A stretch of 64,000 bases of DNA from Castanea sativa (GCF_040712315.1 NC_134021.1:31779501-31843500), one strand, 5' to 3'. Counted from the first letter of the stretch, positions 10,005 through 21,258 are shown. A program made the numbers and translations. The notes: generated from the sequence alone by a model not told the origin.

Positions 10005-11001
10005 GGCCTCGTTTGGGAGGAGGGAATGAAATAAAATATAAATGAATGAAAAGAATAATTTTAGAACATTCTTCATTTATCTTGTTTGGGAGTTTTAATT
10101 GAGAAAATGGAAAGTTTATTCCTTAATTTAGGAGTTTAAGTAGGAGGGAATAGAATGAGTAGGAGGGAACACTCATTCCTCTTTATTCTCTTAAAACTTC
10201 AAATTTTCATTCCCCCTAAAATTGGGAGGATTGAGAGGGAATGAAATTAGATTTAATGATTTTTTTACTAAAACTCCCAAAATACCCTTGTATATTCAAC
10301 CTTTTATTTTAAAATAGGGGTCTAATAGTAATATTATTATAAAATGATTTCATTCCATTCCCTCCATATTACTCCCAAACAAGATTACTTACATTTTATA
10401 AGGGAATAGAAATGAATAAAATGAAATGTATTTAAGTAAGAGAAAGTAATAGAAAAGAAATGAATGGAATGTATTGGAATAATCATAAGAGGATGGAAAG
10501 GAATGGAATGTAATGTATTTAAGTAAGGGAAAGGAATGGAATGGAATTAAGTAATCTTGATTGGATATTTTAAAATTAAGGAATGGAAATGAATAAAAAT
10601 GAATGGAATGTTGTAATCTTGTTTGGGAGTAACATGGAGGGAATGAAATTGAATTGAATCATTTTATAATAATATTACTATTAGACCTCTATTTTAAAAT
10701 AAATGGTTGAATATATAGGGGTATTTTAGGAGTTTTAGTAAAAGAATCATTAAATCTAATTTCATTCCCTCTCAATCCTCCCAATTTTAGGGGGAATGAA
10801 AATTTGAAGTTTTAAGAGAATAAAGAGGAATGAGTGTTCCCTCCTACTCATTCCATTCCCTCCCACTTAAACTCCCAAATAAGGAAATTGGCTTTCCACT
10901 CCCTCAATTAAAACTCCTAAACAAGAGAAATGAAGAATATTCTAAAATTATTATTTTCATTCATTTCTATTCCAATCCATTTCCTCATCCCAAACGAGGC
11001 C
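10005..11001. mobile_element. Tourist-like (PIF/Harbinger) foldback MITE, 997 bp
   Basis: It starts GGCCTCGTTTGGGAGGAGGG and ends with the inverse CCCAAACGAGGCC. Long arms pair almost throughout: for example AATTTTAGGGGGAATG near 10790 is the inverse of CATTCCCCCTAAAATT near 10215. The flanking trinucleotides are TCA (10002-10004) and TTA (11002-11004), consistent with a TTA-type Harbinger target duplication with one change. An inner pair (TTACTCCCAAACAAGATTAC at about 10369 and its inverse at about 10611) suggests a second nested hairpin. It has no coding capacity. Confidence 0.85.
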
Positions 11002-12095
11002 TTAAAATAAATCTAGCTCAGGTTGCCCCTTAAAAACAAAAAAGTTCTTCTAATCCTTTTTTAACCCCCAAAAATAAAATGAAATAATAAAATAGGTTCT
11101 CAACAATCAAACCTCTTTTAGTTTCTTACGAGTAATGAATGTCATTTATAATTTTTCAATTATTTGTAACACTTGATTAAAACTTAAAATTGCTAAATTC
11201 ATTATATTGCGTAAAGGATTAGGTTAATAAGAGATAATTAACTTTACATATAATAATACTTGAAAGAATAAAGAGAATAGAAAAAAAAAATACATCGAAG
11301 TAATGATTGCTTTGTTTGATAGTGTGCCAACATTAGAGTTTTTTTTTTTAAAAATTTACATTAAAATTGCTATAAATTTCACTATTTAATAAATGACAAT
11401 GGGTTAATTTTATTCTATAAAGGATCTCTCAAAGAGAAATTGATGGGAGATAAAAATTTACTTTTTAAGACTTTTTTTTTATTCTCATTTATAGAAAACT
11501 AGACAACTTTTCTATAAATTTGAAAATTTTGTGTATATAATAAATTTATAAGATATGGTTTACTTTTGTATTACAAAGTTAAGAATTTATTTTTTCATAC
11601 ACAGTAGTATATACCTATATATGTATGTATATTTATTTATGTATGTGTTTTGAGTTTATATTGAATCCTTTGAATAATGTATCAATACTATACTTTGGTC
11701 CCCCAAGCAAAATTTATTGGCTTTGTCACTGTGCATACGAAAGGATGTGTCAATAGCTGGACTTTCCCTCCATCCGCACATGCAATATGCCAAATATGGT
11801 AGTGCATCTTGTATTTTTGGAACTGTAACAAAAACAAACAATAAAAAGGAAAGAGAGAAGAACGATGAGGGCAACAAATATTTGATCTTCATTAGATTTT
11901 ACATAAATTGACAATTAGGGTTGTAAGTTATATAAACTAGTGTGTAACATCATGTATATGAACGGGTAAAATTAAAAATAATCATAATTACATGATTCAA
12001 ATTATATGTATTTTTAGAAGATGTTGAAATTACACATAGTATTAATTTACAACTTTTTTTAAACTATAGAATTCTAAAATATTTAATGATTTCTC

Positions 12096-12100
<5 letters not shown>
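11002..12100. other. AT-rich intergenic DNA
   Basis: I see no gene, terminal repeat or conserved block. Open frames near 11656-11911 overlap on both strands and show no domain. Confidence 0.6.

Positions 12101-12146
<46 letters not shown>
12101..12146. repeat. (AT)n microsatellite
   Basis: About 23 AT units lie 13 bp from the left end of the foldback element. Confidence 0.95.
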
Positions 12147-12149
<3 letters not shown>

Positions 12150-12159
12150 TACGAGATGA

Positions 12160-13234
12160 GTTCAAGTTACACCTGGTGTAACTCTAAAGAATTACACATT
12201 TTCTAAATCATTAGATTCAAGTAGATCCAACGGTAAAAAAAAATGCACTCATTAATAATTATATTCTGATAAGGATCTCATTTATTATCTTTATTTATAA
12301 CATTCAATATCTATTTCTAATCCCAAAAATAGGTATATTTTTCTCTCTACTCTCTCTTTCTCATCCACTACACGTTTCTCTTACCTCCATTGCTCTTCCA
12401 CCTATATTTTCATAAGGTTCCACTTCCATAGCCACATGGAATTTAATGAATCAAAAACTTGAACTAATTAAATCATTATGAATAAAATTAAAATAAGGGT
12501 ATTAAAAATATATTTATATCTAAAAAAAAATACAGATATGATTGGTTGGGTTGGATCTTATGGGTTGAAAAAAACTTACATAAACAATGTAACTCAATTA
12601 AAAAAATCAAACCAAATCAATCGTATACCATCTAACAAAGTTCAACAAGATGAATTTGGGTCTTTGCGATAATCAGAGCAAGAGTTATTACAAGACAACA
12701 CAGGATATCATGGCGGCGGTGGGGGTCTTGGTCTTTGTGGTGGTTAAGTCTATTTGTTAGATGGTATACATTTGATTTGATTTGATTTTTTTAATTGAGT
12801 TACATTGTTTATGTAGTTTTTTTCAACCCATAAGACCCAACCCAACCAATCATATATGTATTTTTTTTTTTTGAGATATAAATATATTTTTAGTACCCTT
12901 ATTTTAATTTTATTCGTAATGATTTAATTAGTTCGAGTTTTTGATTCATTAGATTCTATGTGGCTATGGATGTGGAACATTATGAAAATGGAGGTGGAAG
13001 AGCAATGGAGGAGAGAGAAACGTGTAGTGGATGAGAAAGAGAGAGCAGAGAGAAAAAAAAAAAAAAAATTTGGGATTAGAAATAGATATTGAATGTTATA
13101 AGTAAGGATAATAAATGGGATCCTTACAGAATATCAGCATTAATGAGTGCATTTTTTTTATCGTTGGATCTACTTAAATCCAATAGTTTAGAAAATGTGT
13201 AACTCTAAAAACTTAAACTAGGTGTAACTTGAAC
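12160..13234. mobile_element. Foldback MITE, copy 1 (1075 bp)
   Basis: Left end GTTCAAGTTACACCTGGTGT; right end is the inverse, AGGTGTAACTTGAAC. The arms are about 500 bp each and nearly complementary, for example GATTGGTTGGGTTGGATCTT at 12540 against its inverse near 12840. The spacer is about 85 bp (roughly 12660-12745). The right end runs directly into (CT)n(AT)n. Related copies are at 20361-21258 and 38394-38935. It has no transposase. Confidence 0.85.

Positions 13235-13235
<1 letters not shown>

Positions 13236-13302
<67 letters not shown>
13236..13302. repeat. (CT)n(AT)n compound microsatellite
   Basis: About 25 CT units then about eight AT units, joining the foldback element to the caulimovirid insertion. 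In reverse complement, (AT)n(AG)nGG-GTTCAAG is the same arrangement as the left end of foldback copy 3 (38296-38394). Confidence 0.95.
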
Positions 13303-13309
13303 TACTAAG

Positions 13310-13841
13310 ACACTAAAAATAATATGAAAGTATGAGATAGAATACAGAACAAGATACAACAAACTTAGGGATATTATTAGATTGAACAACCTTTTTACAT
13401 TAGATATATGAGAAACTGGAAGACATATTACAAAGGGTTTTCTTTCACTCTCTACCCGTTACAAAGACACAAGATGCCTATTTATAAGCAAAAATTTACA
13501 GAGATATTTTACAATCAGAAGGTAAGCTTGGATTGTAGGGGCTGGCTTGTTCTTGACATATGTCCAGAGGAGTAGGGGTCCTGAAGATAAATTGAAAAAC
13601 GTCATCTGGAGTCAGGGGTCCTGGTGCAGTAGTAATATTCTTATGGATTTGTTGCTGACAAAGAGATAAATAGCATGTGGGAAGGTAGATAATAATTTCT
13701 TGCATGGTTGATAATTGTCATCATAAAGTAATAGTTATATGGTTAACAAACATCTGCTAGGGAAAGTAGGAGTTGGTGGAAGGAAAGTCCACAATAGTGG
13801 CTAAGCTTTGAAAGTGCTTTTGACACACCTTTTCTTTCTTT

Positions 13842-13848
<7 letters not shown>
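13310..13848 (-). promoter_or_regulatory. Caulimovirid intergenic region / pregenomic promoter remnant
   Basis: On the minus strand TATAAATA (13479-13486) sits in a CTTATAAATAGGC context. A TGACGT motif (13599-13604) lies about 115 bp upstream, like the as-1 elements of caulimovirid promoters. The sequence downstream is CT-rich and AT-rich, as expected for a leader. No tRNA-Met primer site was found. Any transcript would run left, away from the viral genes, because the linear copy is permuted relative to a circular genome. Activity is unknown. Confidence 0.6.

Positions 13849-13906
<58 letters not shown>
13849..13906. repeat. (AT)n microsatellite inside the caulimovirid locus
   Basis: About 29 AT units separate the second ORF remnant from the promoter block. 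The promoter block thus has AT dinucleotide tracts on both sides (13287-13302 and here). Confidence 0.95.
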
Positions 13907-13908
<2 letters not shown>

Positions 13909-13909
13909 A

Positions 13910-14430
13910 GTCATCCCATCCGTCTCTTCCTTGGAACCATTCTTTATCAATGTCCGCATTCGGATCATGATTATAATAGTAAGGGTCATCATGGCCAATT
14001 AGGGGATTGGGTATCTCCCAATGGTCTTCATGTGGCCATTGCTATCTACAAACGCCAGGGTCAGCTGGTACTATGTCAGGTAGGATTCCCTAATTAAGAG
14101 ATTCTGCCATTGTGAGGGAATAGTGACAAGATATCCAAGACATGTCCATGTGTGTGTGAAGAGTACCATCAGCATTAGTCACCCAATGCATTTCTATAGG
14201 ATGGAGGATTCCTTCTACCCGAACATCGTTTTTTGGAATTTAGCTTGGCTACTAAACATGCAGAAGTAATTTTGTGACCAAAGCGGGGATGCTCTAGTTT
14301 AGAATACTTGAACCATTGACCATTATGAGCATCATTCTTCAAGATTTCAGACCAGAATTTGTGAAAATATTTATTTTTACGAGGGAAAATATATGAGTAA
14401 AATTATGCCTCAAAATGGAGATACAAGTAG
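13910..14430 (-). pseudogene. Second-ORF remnant of the caulimovirid
   Basis: Downstream of the RNase H end, the minus strand gives interrupted but protein-like sequence: FHKFWSEILKNDAHNGQWF, then KYSKLEHPRFGHKITSACLV, then after a frame change HWVTNADGTLHTHMDMSWI. Florendoviruses have a second ORF of unknown function here, which is the likely identity. I see no catalytic motif. Stops and at least one frameshift break it. Confidence 0.45.
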
Positions 14431-14507
14431 TACTCATTGAGTAAGTACCACATGTAGAGATAATGTATCACTGTTCAATTTGTTATCCAAAAGGCAAAAG
14501 AGGTTTT

Positions 14508-16190
14508 CTATGGTTGTTCTATATCTGGGAAAATGGCAAGGAAATGACGTTGGTGTTCTTTGAGGTAATCATGGAGAACTTTAATGATTCTTTTAGATCT
14601 GGCTTCAAGGGTCAAAGTCTTTATTTGGTCTTTTATTTCTGGAGGAAGGGTTTCTATCATATTAAGGATATCATTAGGGGCTGCAGTAGAAGGGCCAGTG
14701 GATGAGGATGGATCTGTTATTGGATATACCCATAAAGTTGGAGGAATTATTGTAGTATGAAGAACTGGAGGCTTTTTAGAAAAGTAATTAGTAATAAGAT
14801 TATGTTTACCTTTGATGTGTTTGACTTGAAAAGACCATTGTGAAAAGCAATTTGACCATCTAGGTAACTGAGGATATGGAAGCATTCTTCTTTTGAACTT
14901 GAGGATTTTGGGAAAGGAAGACATGTCCATTTCTACTAGAAAATTGTGCCCAAGAAGGTGAAACTGGAAATTTTCAATTCCATGTTTGACTGCCAAGATT
15001 TCCTTGAAAGTAGAATGGTAATGAAGGTCTAAAGGCTTGAATGCACCACTTTTATACCCACAAATACTTCTTTTGCCATCAACTTCTTCAAAGAGAGCTA
15101 CTTCCTAATACTCATCACTTGCATCTGTCTGTAGGACTCGTTTGCCTGGTCCTGGAATCTGCAAAGGGGAAAGTTTTTCTGCTAATTTTTTCAATTGTTG
15201 GACTGCTTCTGTATGAACTGAATTCCATTCTAGAGGAGATTTTTTCAGCAATTTAGCCAAACAATCCCTATGTCTGGAGATTTTTGGGATGAAATCTGAC
15301 ATGTAATTAACAATTCCAAGAAACTGTTGGATCTATTTAGTGTTGGTGAGCTTATCTGAAAATTCACTAAGAGAAACTGTTATGTGGGGCTGCAGAGTAT
15401 ACTTTCCATCTGAAATGTTTACGCCCAAGAAGTCAATAGAAGATACTCCTATGACCATTTTCTTTTCTGAAAGCATTATCCCTTGAGTTTTTACTAAATT
15501 GTAGAATTAAGTAAGCAATTGTTCATGGGATTCTGCCTCTTTTGAAAATAGGAGAATATCATCTATATAGATCAATGCATTAGTCAGAAGTGGTTGGAAT
15601 AGCGTTACCATTGCTTTTTGGAATTGAGATGGAGCATTTTTAAGACCAAAAGGCATTACAGTCCATTGGTAATGGTGGTTTGGGATGCAAAACGTTGTCT
15701 TGTATCTTTCTTCTATATGAATTCCTAATTTCCAAAATCCTGCTTTGAGATCAAACTTCAAAAATACTTTAGCATGTGAAAGATGCTAGAAAAGGGCACT
15801 TTTGTTTGGCAAATGAAACTTGTCATCTGCAAGAAAATGATTAAGATCTTGGTAATTGATTACCAATCTAAACTTCCTTCGAACTTGTTCAGCATGCTTG
15901 TTAACATAGAAAGCTTGACACGCCCATGGAGAAGTTGTGGGCTCAATAAGGCCTTCTGAAAGAAGAGTAGATAACTCTTGCTTAACCAAAGATAAGTGTT
16001 CTGGTTTCATCCCTCTGTGACTAGATTTTGTGGGGTTAACATCATTTTTTTTTAAGGATAGGTTTTTGAAAAAAGATGAGTTTTTCCACAAGTGATTTGG
16101 ATTTTTAAGGAGGAATTCAGAGTGAGTGGTTGCACAACATTCATTAATAATCTGGAGTCTCAAAGAATCAAAGGGATCTATTGAGAACAA
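14508..16190 (-). pseudogene. Caulimovirid reverse transcriptase-RNase H (broken)
   Basis: This is the viral DNA polymerase region, which copies pregenomic RNA into DNA. In one frame the pieces run 15786-16190 (RT start, with GMKPEHLSLVKQEL, SEGLIEPTTSPWACQAF and RRKFRLVINYQDLN), 15507-15761 (LKAGFWKLGI, MPFGLKNAPSQFQ and the active-site box YIDDILLFSK near 15560), 15105-15302 (thumb/connection, then VLQTDASDEY of RNase H) and 14508-14996 (RNase H C-terminus, HLLGHNFLVEMD, VKHIKGKHNLITNYFS). The catalytic YIDD is intact. Stops near 15783, 15504, 15336, 15102 and 14505 (TAG or TAA) separate the pieces with the frame otherwise kept. It lies directly after the protease. Confidence 0.85.
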
Positions 16191-16199
16191 ATGAGGTAC

Positions 16200-16600
16200 T
16201 TAGGTCCAGGTGAGAAGATGTTGTTTATGCAAAAGTCCTTTTGATGACCAACTGAGACTAGGTATTTGATGAAGGAGATCAAATCCTATAAGAAGGTCTC
16301 TACTTGTGATTGGGGAGCCAAGGACTTGGTGTCTAATAGTAAGGGTTGGAAAGATTCTGATGCGAATGGGCTTACTTTTCTGGGTGATTAGAAATGTTTT
16401 TCCATTGGCTGCTCTGAACATTTGATGATGGGGTAGCCAAAATTTTTCAGATAATATCTTAGGATGGAGAATTGTTGTTACTGCTCTTGTGTCAAACAAG
16501 GCTATTACTGAGATTGGTCTGGAATAAGTGTCAAGGAGGATGTGCACTTGGGCTATAAGTGTGGGACCAGTTAGTGGGGCTATAAGAGACTAAGATGTGT
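16200..16600 (-). pseudogene. Caulimovirid aspartic protease (active site changed)
   Basis: This retropepsin-like domain would process the polyprotein. The minus strand reads HILLDTYSRPISVIALFDTR followed by AVTTILHPKIL, and later SRDLLIGFDLLHQIP, matching the caulimovirid protease layout. The catalytic triad reads D-T-R where D-T/S-G is expected, so the enzyme would be inactive as it stands. A TAA separates it from the RT. Upstream, two TAG codons lie between it and the CCHC region. Confidence 0.75.
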
Positions 16601-16760
16601 AGATGGTCTAAATTTCTGGGTCTGAATCATTAGTATTGTTTGAATCTGAATCATCTTCAGAGGTAGAATAAGCCATAACTACCAAGGCTTGGGGAGAATA
16701 ATCATCATCCAGTGAGAAGAGTGATTCTACATCTGAAAAGGGGGTATCATCTGCATGAAT

Positions 16761-17612
16761 CTAGGCTTGCTCCAAAAGCTTTGTTGCTTTTTCCCTTTTT
16801 GAACAATTTTTTACAAAGTGACCGGGTCTTCTACATACAAAACAGACTTTTGAAATTTTTCCTTTGAATTGCTTTCTTCTGAGGAACTTCCATTTCTTTT
16901 TTTTGAAAGATTTCTTCTTTTGGCTTGCGTAATGTTTCTTCTTCCAAGAATACTTCTTGAAATGATCTCTTCTTTTTGTTGGACAAGCAAAATTCTTGTC
17001 ATAACACTTTATCTGCAAATCTTTCCTTTTACAGTTGTCTTTAAGCTTGCTATCGACCTTGTCAATTTCTGAAAGAAACTTTCTCTGATTGCAGAGTTTT
17101 TCAAGAGCTATAAGCATATGCTGGTAGATTTCTCCCAAGGAAGCTTGCTGCAGGGTTATTTTTTGAAGGTTCATCATGCGAAGAGTTTCATCTCCTAATG
17201 GCTCTAGAAAAGAGTTAAGAAAAGTGTGCTTAGAATTGACATCATCCATATCATTAAAGGAGTAGTATCGGGTTGACATTCTGTCAAAATGTTTTTCTAG
17301 ATCTTTCATTTCAAAAGAGCAACATTTCATCAGTAATAATTCTTCTCTTGCCATTTCTGTGTAATGGGCCAGTGAACTAAGGAATTCACTATGAATGATT
17401 GTGAAAAAATCTTCTTGAGTATTGCACTAAGCTGCTTGTCTTTGCCTGTATTCTCCAACATTGATCCACCATTGTCTCAATCTTCCTGTAAGTCTTACAA
17501 CAAACTTGGCAATGATCTGTGCAACAGTATTATTTAGGGCTTGGAGTTCAGCTGTGCACCATAAATACATGTTAAAAATCTCATCATGCCATTTTGAAGG
17601 GGGTATTATCAA
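16761..17612 (-). pseudogene. Caulimovirid coat-protein region with CCHC knuckle
   Basis: This is the capsid domain and nucleic-acid-binding tail. The minus strand from 17612 reads SKWHDEIFNMYLWCTAELQA, then QIIAKFVVRLTGRLRQWW, then after a TAG stop continues in frame through MAREELLLMKCCSFEMKDLE and DETLRMMNLQKITLQQASLG. A Lys/Arg-rich stretch and the zinc knuckle CFVCRRPGHFVKNC end it near 16800. This order (helical capsid core, basic tail, CX2CX4HX4C) is standard for caulimovirid coat proteins. A frameshift at about 17590 separates it from the Pro-rich region. Confidence 0.75.
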
Positions 17613-19330
17613 TGGTGAATAAGCGTTTTGAATTTGTGGTTGATGAGTAGGTTAATCTTATTTGGTGATCAGGGATGAAAGGTGGTGTAGGAAATATTGG
17701 TGGTGGTGGTGGTGGAGGTTGTTCAGGTTGAAGGACATTATCATCTTCTTCTACCTTTGGGTCTGTCATAAATACTCCTTCTAGATTAAGACCAGACAAG
17801 TCTAGATCCGTGTCGTCAATGACTGGAAGTACAAAAGGTTTTTTTGATTCTTGAAGGGTAAGAGTTTTAAGAAATGATGAAATTGGGTTTGGAGGATCAG
17901 GGTCTATGGCCAACATGTTCATATTTGGAGGTTTGGAAGAAGCTCCAACAGTTGGATCTGAGGGTTAGTGTAATGGTTCTTTGTCCTTTTTTATGGGAGA
18001 AGGTTCATTTTGTGGTCTAATCTGAGGTTCTAGTTGGAGTGGTGCTGAGCTAGTTATGCTAGGAAAGATTCCACTTGGTTTAAAAGGATTGTGAGCTGGA
18101 TGTGTCATGGTTAGTGGTTGGAGGTTCTGGTAGGGGGAAATTGGGGAGAATGGTGAGATTAAAGGTATGGACAAATCTTTATATAAGGATTGGCGAGGTT
18201 GATAAGGCATGTAGACTTGCATTGGAAGAGTTTGAGTAGCCACCTTCTGTGAACTCTCCATAGACTGGAGTTGTATCAACAATTTTTTTCTTTCTTTTTC
18301 TTTTTTCCCAATGAAAGGGAAAGAGACAGACAAATCTTTTACTATGGAGGCAATGGTTGCCAATTCTTGTTCAACTGACTGTATTTTCTTCTTCAAGTCT
18401 TGAATAAGAGAATTAGAGGACGAGAAGGTATGAGTAACTACTTCAGTTATCTTTTGTTGATTATCAAGGATCTTTGAAAGGACCTGGTTTTGTGCGACAA
18501 CATTTTCTACCTACCAATTTAGAGTTGCTTCAGCTAAAGAAACTTTTTCTTGGAGCCATCTGGATTGGTTCCAACAGGATTTTTGATTTTCCAAACATGT
18601 TTGATGTTAGCTTGAGGATGGTCAAAACTTTCAAGTGGAGGAAAATTTTGTGAATAAAAGGGTGAAGCATTGTCAAACATATAACAGGGTAAGATCTTCT
18701 GCGTATGGATTTGACTGGTAGGCTTGGGTTGACATTTTGGTATTTGGGGAAGGACTTTCTGGTAATATGGGATTAGTGGAGGTTTTTGGTTCTGATGGTT
18801 TTGATGGTTTTGATCATGATTTTCTATACATGGGGAAGGAGAAAGAGGATTTTGCTTCCTGGTTCTGGGATAGAGGACATAATAATCAAACTTTCCAGAG
18901 GGTTCTCCAAGGAGGTCTACTTCCGGATCTCCTGCCTCATATCTTTCTTTGAGAATCTGCTGGGAAGACTTTTTCTTTCTTCGTGGATGCTGTTTCTCAA
19001 AGACTTCTTCTTCTTGACAATCAACACAGTCACAAACATCCCACCATATATGGCCAGAGGATGATTTTCCTTCATAGCAAGGGTTTCCATCTTCTTGAAA
19101 TGCTTTGATTTGAAGGCCATCAAGACCTATATATGATACTGGCTGGATCATAGCAATTTGAGTAGAAAAGACTGTTACTTCATCCTTTTCTGGTGTGGCC
19201 TCCAAGAACCTAACTTCAACTTCACCATTTTCTTTTTTGATGAAGAAAGGAGTGTTGGACTGGATTGGTTTAGCCTCCTAATAAAGATTCTCATATCTTG
19301 TGATCCATGATTCTGGAAAGAGTTTAGTCA
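17584..19330 (-). pseudogene. Caulimovirid polyprotein, region between movement and coat proteins
   Basis: Three open pieces (18534-19205, 17965-18396, 17584-17922) join the movement and coat domains. The first has a Cys-rich patch (DVCDCVDCQEEE) and Asn/His/Gln repeats (NHDQNHQNHQNQ). The second starts with a predicted coiled coil (LIQDLKKKIQSVEQELATIA), a feature of virion-associated proteins, then turns Pro-rich. The third is acidic with a run of seven prolines. Frame changes occur near 18400-18530 and 17590. Separate protein products are not assigned. Confidence 0.6.
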
Positions 19331-19346
19331 TCTGCTCTTTATTCAA

Positions 19347-20121
19347 CTATCTTGGAACAAATGTGCACATAGGCGGCATGCCTGGGTTTACTTGGATTAA
19401 AAGAGCATCATTAGACTGGGCTATCTTTGGAATAGCTATGTCAAAAGCATGATTTTGGAGTCTATAGGCAAGCTGATAATGGAGTGTGGCTGCAAAAGTA
19501 TCATGCACCTGGGGAGCTCCTGTAATCTGAACTTGGACTTTAAGAGCATCACAAAGGTGAGGATCTTTAAGAGACATGTTAAAGTTAAGGAAGAGGGTAA
19601 CAAAGACTGTTCCCGCATTAAGGGTGGTTTGGACAATTCCTATAACTGCATTATGGTATTCCAAGAATCTAAAATCAAGGAGGGAAATTCTAGAAGCTAG
19701 GAAGTCCCTTTCTTCCATGGACGGTTAGTGCCAAACTTATTGCACCAAAATGGAGGTGGGTGTATCCTTGTTTTTGCCATGGGATTACAAACTCTCGGGG
19801 AAGGGCAAGGGTAATAAAATTTTCTTTCTCACTTGCTAGAATGTTGAATTGGTCAAACTTAGAAGCTTGAACATATTTTTTTACAGTAGAAGGATGAGAA
19901 GGACCTAAAAACTTTTTTATGGATTTTTTGAAGGTATTTTGAGGTTTATCAAACGCAGTGTAAGGATTTACAATAGGGAAATCAGTAATAAGAATTTTAC
20001 TATCTTCAAGTACATGGGAGATTTCATACAAGTAGTCTAACCTATTTGTAGTGGATTTACGAAGAGAAAGGTCACACGTAGTTGTAATGGTATCTGCAAC
20101 TGCTAAAGATGAACTAGCCAT
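19347..20121 (-). pseudogene. Caulimovirid movement protein (frameshifted)
   Basis: This 30K-superfamily protein moves virus between cells through plasmodesmata. Two overlapping open pieces (19690-20121 and 19347-19718) cover it, joined by a frameshift near 19700. Diagnostic stretches are THLHFGAISLALTVHGRKGL in the first and IGIVQTTLNAGTVFVTLF, NFNMSLKDPHLCDALKVQVQ and ITGAPQVHDTFA in the second. The ATG at 20119-20121 is the likely start of the single large ORF. A TAG stop follows near 19344. The match to the Petuvirus/Florendovirus type of movement protein is strong. Confidence 0.85.
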
Positions 20122-20360
20122 GATAGTTTCTGAAAGAAAGAACTGTTTGCCTAAGACCTAATAGGACTAAAACGTCACTTTTAGGCTCATACGTCCACAA
20201 GATGACTCAGGAAAACTAAGTTCTTTGAAACTTTGAGAATAACCCCTTAGTGTTCTACTTGATTATCAAATCAGTGTTCTGATGTGATAAATAGAGAGGA
20301 TCCACGTATTGTGGCAACTGTAAGTCACAGAGCATACTAATTAGGATAATAATCAAAGTA

Positions 20361-21258
20361 TACTAGTGTAACTCCATAAGTGTTACACATTTTTTAAACC
20401 ATAGATTTTTAAGAGATCTAATGGTTGAAAAAACATCATTAAATGTTAATACTTTCCACCTTATTACCTAATTAATATTAGGATTTTTTTTCTCTTTCCT
20501 TATTTATTGTGTACCCTTCATTTTAATAACCTGCCAAACATACTAATCAACTAAGGAGCACCTTACCATAGCCAAATCTCCCCTTTCGGCACAAACGCAA
20601 TATAACAATTAAATATTATGTTAATTGAATAATTCCTATATAGGTCATATATCTCCAGTAACTCCAAGTCGAAGCTCCTTAAGAGCTAGTCAAAATGTCG
20701 TTACAAGATATTGCAAATCAATAGTCAATATAGCAATTTGCTTCTATTCCAAATGGGTATGAAATGCTTTTTTCCCATAGTATGTTTGACATGAAGTCTT
20801 TGCTAAACTTGCTAGTTGTACAAATGTAGTAATTGGGTAATTTATCCAATAACGAAATTGTCTACAACACTATTTGCACCATAAACAGCTCTTTATTAAT
20901 GGGAATGTGAAGCAGAAAGTCCAACCAAAAATTTCTAGTGTACTATTCAATAGCTTATTTGTGGAGATTTAACTCAAAAAAATAAAAGTAAAAAGCTTTT
21001 TTGCGTAGATGTGGGAGGTTGGCTATGGTGGGCTGCTAGTATATGTAAGGTTTTCAGGTTAATGAAAATGGTAGTGCCCTCAAATCATGTGAAAAGCAAT
21101 AAATAAGGTGAGAGAAAACAAATCCTAGTATTAATTAGGTAAAAAGGTGGAAAGTATTTACATTTAATGATGTTTTTTTAACTGTTAAATCTCTTAAAAA
21201 TCTATAGCTCAAAAAAGGTGTAACTTTCATGGAATTACACTAGGTGTAACTGGAACTC
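20361..21258. mobile_element. Foldback MITE, copy 2 (one end trimmed)
   Basis: The left arm begins ACTAGTGTAACTCCATAAGT and the right arm ends ...GGAATTACACTAGGTGTAACTGGAACTC. Arms of about 170 bp pair, for example TAATATTAGGATTTTTTTTC against its inverse near 21130. The outermost 15 or so bases of the family end are present on the right but missing on the left, where the caulimovirid begins. The central 550 bp is unlike copy 1 and has no gene. Confidence 0.7.

Larger units (their letters stand above)
13303..20350 (-). mobile_element. Endogenous caulimovirid (Florendovirus/Petuvirus-like), about 7 kb
   Basis: The minus-strand order is movement protein, a Pro-rich and coiled-coil region, a coat region with CCHC knuckle, aspartic protease, reverse transcriptase, RNase H, a second ORF remnant and an intergenic promoter. 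This is a whole caulimovirid gene order without LTRs or integrase. Length matches the 7-8 kb of Florendovirus/Petuvirus genomes. At least three frameshifts and about fourteen in-frame stops show it is a dead genomic fossil. It abuts (AT)n tracts and foldback elements at its ends. The genus is inferred from order and movement-protein style only. Confidence 0.85.

Noticed and set aside
12478..12672. 64-residue open frame
   Set aside because: It lies in one arm of the foldback MITE and is not kept in the other copies.
13496..13705. 69-residue open frame on the minus strand
   Set aside because: It spans the caulimovirid promoter upstream of the TATA box; viral intergenic regions are not coding and no homology was recognised.
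18737..19064. Plus-strand open frames over the caulimovirid
   Set aside because: They are antisense shadows of the Asn/His/Gln-rich viral region.
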